Source: an uncultured Muribaculaceae bacterium (GTDB lineage: Bacteria > Bacteroidota > Bacteroidia > Bacteroidales > Muribaculaceae). Taken from it: 64,000 bases of DNA. The DNA is taken from assembly GCA_910587475.1 (NCBI GenBank), contig CAJUMR010000010.1:1-64000 (forward strand), written 5' to 3'. Both the position numbers and the translations under genes were made by a program. The notes under the pieces are model-generated. The model worked only from the letters and a program-made list of their open reading frames with translations. It searched no databases and had not been told where the DNA came from. Numbering within the stretch: position 1 is the stretch's first letter; each line of letters begins with the position of its first letter. Shown here in pieces: positions 1 to 6,073 of the stretch.

Positions 1-935
1 ACGATGATGTTCTTGGCGTAGTCGCGCTGGATTTCGAGGAATTCGCCGTTGTCGACAATCGCACCGATAACCTGATACATATCGTAGGGACGGGTTGCCG
101 AGTCGGGGATGATTTCGTTGAGCGAGTCTTCGAGACGGTCGATGGGGTCTGTGCAAGCCACCAACGGGGGCTCTTCGAGGTTGTTCTGAGGCAGATAGCT
201 GAAGAGTTTGCGGATGATCTTGATGGCATGTTCGCCGTCTTCAGCAGCAAAGTGACAAACGCCGCTCTTCGAAGAGTGGACTTCGGCGCCACCGAGGGCG
301 TCCTGAGTAACATCTTCGCCGGTAACTGTCTTGACCACCTTCGGGCCGGTGAGGAACATGTAAGAGATGCCCTTCGCCATGATGGTGAAGTCGGTGAGTG
401 CGGGAGAGTAGACAGCACCGCCGGCACAGGGGCCGAGGATTGCCGAGATCTGGGGGATCACACCCGATGCGAGGATGTTGCGCTGGAAGATTTCGGCATA
501 GCCTGCGAGGGCGTTGATGCCTTCCTGGATACGTGCGCCGCCCGAGTCGTTGAGACCGATGACCGGAGCGCCCATCTTCATGGCCATGTCCATGACCTTG
601 CAGATCTTGAGGGCCATAGTTTCAGACAAAGAACCACCGAAAACGGTGAAGTCCTGAGCGAAAACATAGACGAGTCGTCCGTCGATTGTGCCGTAGCCTG
701 TCACGACGCCGTCGCCGAGGAACGATTTCTTTTCCTGTCCGAAATTAGTACAACGGTGGCGGACAAACATGTCGAGCTCCTCGAACGATCCTTCGTCGAG
801 AAGCTGTGCGATGCGCTCGCGAGCTGTATATTTGCCACGTTCGTGCTGCTTCTCAATGGCTTTTTCGCCACCGCCGATGCGGGCTTGAGCACGAAGTTCT
901 ATTAACTCTTTTACTTTTTCGAGTTGACTGCTCAT
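1..935 (-). CDS. mmdA: Methylmalonyl-CoA decarboxylase alpha / acyl-CoA carboxylase carboxyltransferase subunit (partial, 3' end outside)
   Basis: This is a carboxyltransferase of the crotonase-fold acyl-CoA carboxylase family. About 311 residues are visible, starting at ATG 935 (MSSQLEKVKELIELR); the C-terminal part lies beyond the left edge. Readable family motifs include the N-terminal helix, GSFEELDMFVRHRC, the acyl-CoA binding stretch GGSLSETMALKICKVMDMA, NDSGGARIQEG and GPCAGGAVYSPALTDF. In Bacteroidetes this subunit usually belongs to the biotin-dependent methylmalonyl-CoA decarboxylase of the succinate-to-propionate route; propionyl-CoA carboxylase beta is the main alternative. The methylmalonyl-CoA epimerase immediately upstream on the same strand, 43 bases away, supports the methylmalonyl assignment. 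The biotin-carrier and membrane subunits would be expected further left, outside the window. Confidence 0.9.
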   Translation of the reverse strand, partial: MSSQLEKVKELIELRAQARIGGGEKAIEKQHERGKYTARERIAQLLDEGSFEELDMFVRHRCTNFGQEKKSFLGDGVVTGYGTIDGRLVYVFAQDFTVFGGSLSETMALKICKVMDMAMKMGAPVIGLNDSGGARIQEGINALAGYAEIFQRNILASGVIPQISAILGPCAGGAVYSPALTDFTIMAKGISYMFLTGPKVVKTVTGEDVTQDALGGAEVHSSKSGVCHFAAEDGEHAIKIIRKLFSYLPQNNLEEPPLVACTDPIDRLEDSLNEIIPDSATRPYDMYQVIGAIVDNGEFLEIQRDYAKNII

Positions 936-978
936 TTCTAATGATTGGTTGATGAAAATATATTGTCAGTTAGATGTA

Positions 979-1401
979 TCACGCTTTTTTAGGATCTTCG
1001 CAAAGCTCGATCAGAGTGCCGATAGTCGACTTGGGGTGAAGGAATGCGATATTGAGACCTTCAGCGCCTTTGCGGGGAGCTTTGTCGATGACGCGGCACT
1101 CCTTGGCCTGCACTTCTTCAAGCGCGTTTGCGACTCCGCTCTCGACAGCGAAAGCGATGTGCTGCACACCTCCGCGTCCGCCATTGTTGGCGATGAATTT
1201 AGAGATTGCGCTGTCTTCTGATGTTCCTTCGAGGAGTTCGAGTTTGGTCTGACCGACTTTGAAGAAGGCTGTGCGCACTTTCTGGTCGGGCACTTCTTCG
1301 ATGGCGAAGCATTTGAAACCAAGGATGTTTTCGTAGAAGGGAATTGCTTCGTCGAGAGAGGGAACGGCTATGCCGATGTGTTCGATATGGCTGATATCCA
1401 T
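979..1401 (-). CDS. mce: Methylmalonyl-CoA epimerase
   Basis: A 140-residue vicinal-oxygen-chelate (VOC/glyoxalase fold) protein that would interconvert (R)- and (S)-methylmalonyl-CoA, linking the mutase to the decarboxylase in propionate formation. It has the paired betaalphabetabetabeta modules. Candidate metal ligands are H8 (HIGIAVPS), H81 (VQHIAFAVES) and E132 (TLIELCED). Its length is normal for the family. It lies directly upstream of the decarboxylase alpha gene, so the two are probably cotranscribed. The gene has its own predicted promoter at 1484-1513, with a perfect 9-bp inverted repeat at 1454-1473 between promoter and start codon, so the pair may be repressor-controlled. Confidence 0.93.
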   Translation of the reverse strand: MDISHIEHIGIAVPSLDEAIPFYENILGFKCFAIEEVPDQKVRTAFFKVGQTKLELLEGTSEDSAISKFIANNGGRGGVQHIAFAVESGVANALEEVQAKECRVIDKAPRKGAEGLNIAFLHPKSTIGTLIELCEDPKKA

Positions 1402-1453
1402 TGTTTTAATATTTAGTTTTTAGTTAATTAATATCATTAAAATGCAAGGCTCT

Positions 1454-1473
1454 GCATGGTCACATGACCATGC
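1454..1473. promoter_or_regulatory. Dyad-symmetric candidate operator upstream of mce
   Basis: The arms GCATGGTCA and TGACCATGC are perfect 9-bp inverted repeats separated by two bases (CA). The site begins a few bases downstream of the transcription start inferred from the -7 element at 1484-1491, and lies 53 bases before the mce ATG. No T-run follows on either strand, so a dimeric repressor site fits better than a terminator. The Lrp-family protein encoded next door (1547-2005) is one candidate binder, but this is inference. Confidence 0.5.
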
Positions 1474-1483
1474 AACAGCCCTA

Positions 1484-1513
1484 CAAATTTACTAAGTTTT
1501 GCCAACAACGCAA
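1484..1513 (-). promoter_or_regulatory. Predicted Bacteroidetes-type promoter for mce-mmdA
   Basis: Read on the minus strand, TAAATTTG (1484-1491) matches the -7 consensus TAnnTTTG. A TTG at 1511-1513 sits 19 bases upstream, in the -33 position. The predicted start is near 1479, giving a leader of roughly 78 bases that contains the palindrome at 1454-1473. Confidence 0.55.
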
Positions 1514-1546
1514 TGCTAATCTTCAAAAAATAATAGCATTAGACTA

Positions 1547-2005
1547 TTATCTTACGGGCACGGGGCGCTTGATCACTTCGCAGAATGACATCAGAGTCTC
1601 TGTGCGTGCGGCGCCAAGTTGCTGGATATCGTTCTGCAGGAGGTGGAGCAGATGTTCGTTGTTGAGAGCCACAAGCTTAACGAGCAGGTCGTAACGGCCG
1701 GTGGTATAATGACATTCGATAATTTCAGGGATCTTCTCAAGTTCCTTGACAACGTCGGCCGAGCGCGAGGGTTCGCGGAGATAGATGCCGACATAAGCAC
1801 ATGTGTCATAGCCCATCGAAGTCGGGTCGATGAGGCATTGCGAACCGGTGATCACACCGGCAGCAAGGAGCTTCTGTATGCGCTGATGGACGGCAGCACC
1901 CGACACACCATACTCTCTCGCGATTTCAAGATAAGGCTTTCTCGCATTCATTGAAAGGTCGCGCAAGATCTTAAGATCCAACGCATCGAAATTCTGTCGA
2001 TTCAT
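1547..2005 (-). CDS. Lrp/AsnC family transcriptional regulator
   Basis: A 152-residue regulator with the standard Lrp layout. The N-terminal winged helix-turn-helix (about residues 8-60) contains LKILRDLSMNARKPYLEIA and GAAVHQRIQKLLAAGVI. A C-terminal RAM effector-binding and oligomerization domain (about 70-145) contains AYVGIYLREPS and CHYTTGRYDLLVKLVA. Members bind DNA as dimers to octamers and sense amino acids or other small metabolites. It reads in the same direction as the mce-mmdA pair 146 bases downstream, but that pair has its own promoter. The target and ligand cannot be read from sequence; control of the methylmalonyl genes is only a proximity-based guess. Confidence 0.93.
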   Translation of the reverse strand: MNRQNFDALDLKILRDLSMNARKPYLEIAREYGVSGAAVHQRIQKLLAAGVITGSQCLIDPTSMGYDTCAYVGIYLREPSRSADVVKELEKIPEIIECHYTTGRYDLLVKLVALNNEHLLHLLQNDIQQLGAARTETLMSFCEVIKRPVPVR

Positions 2006-2361
2006 GATATAAGTTTTTTGTTTGATGATTGATATTATTATTTGATTTTGTTGTTTTTATATTAATTAATGTATATCCTCTGCCGCAGCGCGAAAAAGGC
2101 CCCGCGTCATGCGACAATAGAATTTGTTCGCGAATGTAACAAAAATCGATTATATAAAAAAATATCACGCGATTTATTTTTATTTTTAAATCAAATCCAT
2201 CAAAAACGGCCGTTTCGCCAAACAACTGACGACAAACCGGGCAAGATCGCGGCCAACGCGGCGAGAGCGCACTTTCGGGCACTCCGCAACGTTATATAAG
2301 CCGAAGCGGGCAAAAAAAGGCCGGCAGAAAAAAAATTTTCAGATAAAATGACAAATATTTT
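2006..2361. other. AT-rich intergenic region between divergent genes
   Basis: Roughly 440 bases separate the divergent lrp-like gene (leftward) and the gene at 2449 (rightward). The stretch is AT-rich with short open frames that look unlike genes. A probable promoter for the rightward gene lies at its right end (2362-2393). I could not identify a good TAnnTTTG element for the regulator gene, nor any RNA structure. Confidence 0.6.
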
Positions 2362-2393
2362 TTTGCGTAGATTTTTACATATTGCTAACTTCG
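2362..2393 (+). promoter_or_regulatory. Predicted promoter for the gene at 2449
   Basis: TTTG at 2362-2365 and TAACTTCG at 2386-2393 are separated by 20 bases. The -7 box differs from TAnnTTTG at one position (C for T). The inferred transcription start near 2398 gives a leader of about 50 bases. Confidence 0.4.
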
Positions 2394-2448
2394 CAGCGTA
2401 AACAAACAACTCTTCCTATAACAAAGAACCCATATTCAATCCAACTAT

Positions 2449-3003
2449 ATGATATTCAACTTTAGAATAGTTTCCGACGAAGTAGATAACTTCAAAAGAG
2501 AAATCAAAATCGACGCTGACGCGACCTTCCTTGATCTCAAGAATGCGATTTGCAATTCGGTCAGCTATGATAAAAACCAGATGAGCTCGTTCTTCATGTG
2601 CGACCGCAACTGGGAGAAAGAAAAAGAAATCACATACGAAGACATGGGATCGGATTCAGATCAGGACGTATGGCTGATGGAAGATACCCTTCTGAGCGAT
2701 CTGATCGAAGACGAAGGCCAGAAGCTGCTCTATGTGTTCGACTATATGACCGACCGCGCCTTCTTCATCGAGATGAAGGAGCTGATCCCCGGCAAGAACC
2801 TGAAAGATCCGGTGTGCACGCTCTCGCTGGGCCATGCCCCCGCGCAGAACATCGACCTCGACGAGTTCGACGCCAAAGTCGACGCCAAAGCCGCTTCAGT
2901 CGCAGCCATCGACGATCTCGACGCCGACTTCTATGGAGAAAATGAGTTCAACCCCGACGAATTTGACGAAGAGGGCTTCGACGAGCTCAGTTTCAACGAT
3001 TGA
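2449..3003 (+). CDS. Plasmid pRiA4b Orf3-like domain protein
   Basis: A 184-residue, very acidic cytoplasmic protein with no signal peptide. The first 130 residues match the pattern of the pRiA4b Orf3-like (IS1096 passenger-like) family: the opening strands FNFRIVSDEVDNFKREIKI, the ATFLDLKNAI helix, SSFFMCDRNWEKEKEI, and LLYVFDYMTDRAFFIEM. The C-terminal 50 residues are an Asp/Glu-rich, probably disordered tail (DEFDEEGFDELSF). This family is common in Bacteroidetes chromosomes and its biochemical role is unknown. Despite the plasmid-derived name, nothing around it suggests a mobile element. Confidence 0.75.
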   Translation: MIFNFRIVSDEVDNFKREIKIDADATFLDLKNAICNSVSYDKNQMSSFFMCDRNWEKEKEITYEDMGSDSDQDVWLMEDTLLSDLIEDEGQKLLYVFDYMTDRAFFIEMKELIPGKNLKDPVCTLSLGHAPAQNIDLDEFDAKVDAKAASVAAIDDLDADFYGENEFNPDEFDEEGFDELSFND

Positions 3004-3021
3004 TCAATCAACCTACAACCA

Positions 3022-3069
3022 ACAGGCCGGATCTCACGAGCTTCAGCCGACGCTCAGAGTCCGGCCTGT
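3022..3069 (+). terminator. Long-arm hairpin downstream of the pRiA4b-like gene
   Basis: The perfect 10-bp arms ACAGGCCGGA (3022-3031) and TCCGGCCTGT (3060-3069) enclose 28 bases that can pair further (GAGC/GCTC). Position and strength suggest a terminator for the gene ending at 3003. No U-tract follows, so it could instead be an mRNA-stabilizing or leader structure for the phosphatase starting at 3117. Confidence 0.45.
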
Positions 3070-3116
3070 ATAGTATATCATCACATCCAGCACCTTAACA
3101 TCCATTCAGAAAACCA

Positions 3117-4385
3117 ATGCGTTCAGTCCTACTGTCAGTAATCCTTCTTGCAGCATCGGCCACCGCCTATGCCCAGGCAAGCTACGACGAAATCGCCGCC
3201 TCACCCGACAAAGCCGGCAGTCTCTACTATCTATATCCGGTCAGCGAAAGCTCCAACACTAAAGCGCCGAAAGGCTACAAGCCGTTCTACATCAACCACT
3301 ACGGCCGTCATGGCTCCCGCTATCTGGTCAACGACGCCGACTACACCGCCCCCCTCGAAACACTTCGCGCCGCCGACAAGGCCGGAGCGCTGAGCGACAA
3401 AGGCCGCGATGTGATGAAACGCCTTGAGGTGATCTGGGCCGACGCCGAAGGTCGCACCGGCGAACTGACACGCATCGGCGCACGCCAGCACCACGACATC
3501 GCCCAACGGATGTACAAATCATTTCCGGGAGTTTTCACCGACGATGCAGTCATCTCGGCGATCTCGACCACACGCATGCGCTGCGCCCACTCTATGGCAG
3601 CGTTCTGCGAAGGACTGAAGGAATTGAACCCCAAGCTCTACATCCCGCGCGAATCGGCCAAGCGATATATGAGCTATATGTCAAACGTCACTCCTCAGGC
3701 CAGCGAGTTCAACCGTTGGGACGGCCCGGCAGGTCAGCGAACCGTAGAATTTGACAACGCGATGAGCAATCCCGACCGTCTGATGGGCGAGCTGTTTGAC
3801 AACGTCCAATATCTCGCCGACAACAGGGTCGACACCAAGGCACTGATGCGCCAGCTCTTCCTGATCGCCATCGACATGCCCAACACAGAGTGCGACGAGC
3901 GTCTCGACGACCTCTTCACCACCGGGGAGCTTTTCGACCAGTGGCGTGCCATCAACCACCACTACTACAACCACATGTCAAACCCACCGTCGGCCAACGG
4001 CGCTGTGCTCGACAACGCCCGCCCGCTGCTGGCCAACCTTCTGGCGAGCGCCGACACAATGATCGCAAGCGGCCGTAACGGCGCCGACCTGCGCTTCGGC
4101 CACGACAGCTGCATCGTGCCTCTGCTCGGACTAATGAAAGTCGACGGCTGCTATGGAGCGTCGGACGACCCCTACTCTCTCCACGAAGTCTACGCCGACT
4201 TCAAGATCTCGCCCATGGCCGCCAATCTCCAGATGGTGTTTTTCCGCAACAAGAAGGGCGACGTGATCGTGAAGCTCATGCTAAACGAACGCGAAGTGTC
4301 GCTGCCCGTTGCGACCGACATTGCTCCATTCTATCACTGGAACGACCTCAGGGATTACCTGTACAATATTCTTTCGGAGAAATAA
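3117..4385 (+). CDS. Secreted histidine-type acid phosphatase (phytase/MINPP-like)
   Basis: A 422-residue histidine phosphatase of the acid-phosphatase (clade 2) branch. A cleavable signal peptide (about residues 1-20, ending AYAQ) sends it to the periplasm or beyond. The catalytic R64-H65-G66-S67-R68 motif supplies the phosphohistidine nucleophile. The late proton-donor motif is G328-H329-D330 (RFGHDSCIVPLLGL), HD as in the MINPP/phytase group. Length and spacing are normal. Likely substrates are phosphomonoesters such as inositol polyphosphates, but specificity cannot be read. Its last 38 bases overlap the convergent gene at 4348. The preceding hairpin at 3022-3069 separates it from the upstream gene. 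Confidence 0.85.
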   Translation: MRSVLLSVILLAASATAYAQASYDEIAASPDKAGSLYYLYPVSESSNTKAPKGYKPFYINHYGRHGSRYLVNDADYTAPLETLRAADKAGALSDKGRDVMKRLEVIWADAEGRTGELTRIGARQHHDIAQRMYKSFPGVFTDDAVISAISTTRMRCAHSMAAFCEGLKELNPKLYIPRESAKRYMSYMSNVTPQASEFNRWDGPAGQRTVEFDNAMSNPDRLMGELFDNVQYLADNRVDTKALMRQLFLIAIDMPNTECDERLDDLFTTGELFDQWRAINHHYYNHMSNPPSANGAVLDNARPLLANLLASADTMIASGRNGADLRFGHDSCIVPLLGLMKVDGCYGASDDPYSLHEVYADFKISPMAANLQMVFFRNKKGDVIVKLMLNEREVSLPVATDIAPFYHWNDLRDYLYNILSEK

Positions 4386-5127
4386 GCTGACCGGCATCCC
4401 TCTCAGAAGTGTCGGCAGCTCCGACATCTCTCTGCGCAGCATCGCCCGCAGCCTGAGGCAGCGAAAACAAATCGACTTGCCGATCTGCGGAAGCCTCTGC
4501 AAACTCAGGGGCCGGAACCATCGCAGACTTGCGCCGCGACGCTGCAACTCTCGAATTGCGGACCGGTTGCGTATCTTCGGCCGGAGCAAGCGACAGCTCG
4601 GAGTCGGCAAAGGCGGCAATCGCCTTATCGGCAGCCTTGTTGGTGTCGTCGGCAATGACCAGCAACGACAAGCCATAGCGCACCTGCAGAGCGGCAAGAC
4701 GCTTCATCACATAGGCTGCCGAAGCATTGCGCCCGAACGAAAGCGATGCTATGCGGGTGACTGAATCGATGACAAATATCCGCGATTTGGTCACAGCTAC
4801 AGCCTCTTCGATTCCGGCCATGACAAGGTCGGCATAATCAGTGCTGTCGTCGGGCGAATCATAGGCCGGCGTAAAGATCACCATCTTGTGCTGATGAGCG
4901 AGCTCGCTGCCGTGAGCAGCGAGGCCGTGACCTGTGTTGACATAGACGATCTTGCCAAAAGTGTAGGCTACATCCGAGGCAATCTGAAGCGCCTTGTCGA
5001 CCTTATCGATCTGGCGCGGAGCATGAAGCAACAACGTTGTGCCCTGTCGCCACAGTTTTTCATAGAGAAAATGAGAATAGAGAAGTTTGTCGGCATAAGC
5101 CGGACCAGTGAGAAATTTACTATCCAT
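4348..5127 (-). CDS. RecA/KaiC-fold-like protein with degenerate P-loop
   Basis: I do not recognise a named family. The 259 residues from ATG 5127 (MDSKFLTGP) show an alternating strand-helix order like a RecA-type NTPase: GTTLLLHAPRQIDKVDKALQ at the Walker A place, KIVYVNTGHG, KMVIFTPAYDS, then a Walker B-like RIFVIDSVTRI. The P-loop GxxxxGK[ST] is replaced by APRQIDKV, so ATP binding is doubtful. The C-terminal 80 residues are Ala-rich and probably disordered. The start at 5127 is preferred over 5169 because the predicted promoter at 5177-5208 leaves almost no leader for the longer form. The 3' end overlaps the convergent phosphatase by 38 bases. Confidence 0.6.
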   Translation of the reverse strand: MDSKFLTGPAYADKLLYSHFLYEKLWRQGTTLLLHAPRQIDKVDKALQIASDVAYTFGKIVYVNTGHGLAAHGSELAHQHKMVIFTPAYDSPDDSTDYADLVMAGIEEAVAVTKSRIFVIDSVTRIASLSFGRNASAAYVMKRLAALQVRYGLSLLVIADDTNKAADKAIAAFADSELSLAPAEDTQPVRNSRVAASRRKSAMVPAPEFAEASADRQVDLFSLPQAAGDAAQRDVGAADTSERDAGQLISPKEYCTGNP

Positions 5128-5176
5128 AGGTTTTATGTATATAAAGGTGTACTTATTTAAGCATTGCATTATGATG

Positions 5177-5208
5177 CAAATTTACAACTTATATTTGTAT
5201 ATTGCAAA
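5177..5208 (-). promoter_or_regulatory. Predicted promoter for the RecA-like gene
   Basis: On the minus strand TAAATTTG (5177-5184) matches the -7 consensus, and a TTTG at 5205-5208 lies 20 bases upstream. The inferred start near 5172 favours ATG 5127 as the true start codon of the gene. Confidence 0.55.
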
Positions 5209-5218
5209 TTTTACTTGA

Positions 5219-5419
5219 TATATTTTCAATACGCATGAGATAATACCATCCTTTAGAGTCCAGGTTGGAAATATTAATGAACTTGACAAATCTGCCCAAC
5301 GATTGCTGCAGCGGTCATTTATGGAGGGGGAGATTCCTGAGACCCATGCCATGTTGCAGGCTACGTGTTTTGATTATCGGGTTAATTGGGTTAAATTTGC
5401 AGTTGTAAAACAATCTTAA
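5219..5419 (+). pseudogene. Possible 3' gene remnant (open frame without a start)
   Basis: A 66-codon frame, open from the TGA at 5216-5218 to a TAA at 5417-5419, has no ATG near its beginning; the first is an internal one at FMEGE. It reads like coding sequence: ELDKSAQRLLQRSFMEGEIP, then THAMLQATCFDYRVNWVKFA. Base composition between about 5250 and 5400 resembles genes rather than the AT-rich spacer upstream. It ends 13 bases before ruvA. It may be the C-terminal scrap of a decayed gene, or chance. I cannot name a family. Confidence 0.3.
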
Positions 5420-5432
5420 GCAAACAGAACTC

Positions 5433-6017
5433 ATGATAGAATATATAAAGGGACGACTCATGTCGCTCAACCCGGCAGCTGCGGTGATCGAGACCCAAGG
5501 AGGTGTCGGCTATGTGCTTCAGATCAGCCTCACGACTTTCGCGAAACTCGAAGGGCGCGAAACGGCAACCCTTCTGGTGCATGAGACAATCAGAGAGGAC
5601 GCTTGGGTGCTCTACGGATTTGTCGACGAAAGCGAGCGTGAGCTGTTCCGCCAGCTGATCGGAGTGTCGGGCGTCGGAGCGTCGACAGCCCGGATGATAC
5701 TCTCAGCATTGTCAGCCGATGACCTGTCGGCAGTCATTGCGACATCAGACCTGAAACGGCTCAAAAGCGTGAAAGGCGTCGGAGCGAAAACGGCCGAACG
5801 TATAATAGTTGACCTGCGTGATAAAATAAAAGCACCCGACGCTACGTTAAACATTCAATCGCCGGCAACGTCAGAGGCTTTCGACGAAGCTCTTGCAGCG
5901 TTGACAATGCTTGGTTTTGCAGCAGCCGCGAGCCGCAAGGTGCTCAAAAAGCTGTTTGAAGCCGATCCGACCCTGAAAGTCGAGACGGCCATACGCAAGG
6001 CCCTGCCACTGATGTGA
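5433..6017 (+). CDS. ruvA: Holliday junction branch migration protein RuvA
   Basis: A 194-residue RuvA, which tetramerizes on Holliday junctions and loads the RuvB motors in recombination and repair. It shows the N-terminal OB fold (MIEYIKGRLMSLNPAAAVIE), the two helix-hairpin-helix motifs (LIGVSGVGASTARMILSAL and VKGVGAKTAERIIVDLRDK), and the small C-terminal RuvB-interacting domain (about residues 145-194, ALAALTMLGFAAAASRKVL). Length is normal. Its stop overlaps a possible GTG start of sprA by four bases. The ruvA-sprA order is conserved in Bacteroidetes and suggests cotranscription. Confidence 0.97.
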   Translation: MIEYIKGRLMSLNPAAAVIETQGGVGYVLQISLTTFAKLEGRETATLLVHETIREDAWVLYGFVDESERELFRQLIGVSGVGASTARMILSALSADDLSAVIATSDLKRLKSVKGVGAKTAERIIVDLRDKIKAPDATLNIQSPATSEAFDEALAALTMLGFAAAASRKVLKKLFEADPTLKVETAIRKALPLM

Positions 6018-6073
6018 TCGCCGACGACCCCGTCAGCCCGTCACACACTACCGGGGCTGACCAAGGTCAACAG

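Noticed and set aside
228..905. A 225-codon plus-strand frame
   Set aside because: It is antisense to the methylmalonyl-CoA decarboxylase alpha gene, whose minus-strand translation matches that family throughout; the plus frame shows no domain.
2449..3003. Mobile element suggested by the plasmid-derived family name
   Set aside because: No transposase, integrase, inverted repeats or composition break surround the gene; the family is common in Bacteroidetes chromosomes.
5433..5440. Use of promoter motifs upstream of ruvA
   Set aside because: No TAnnTTTG at an appropriate distance was found before ruvA; its promoter cannot be assigned.
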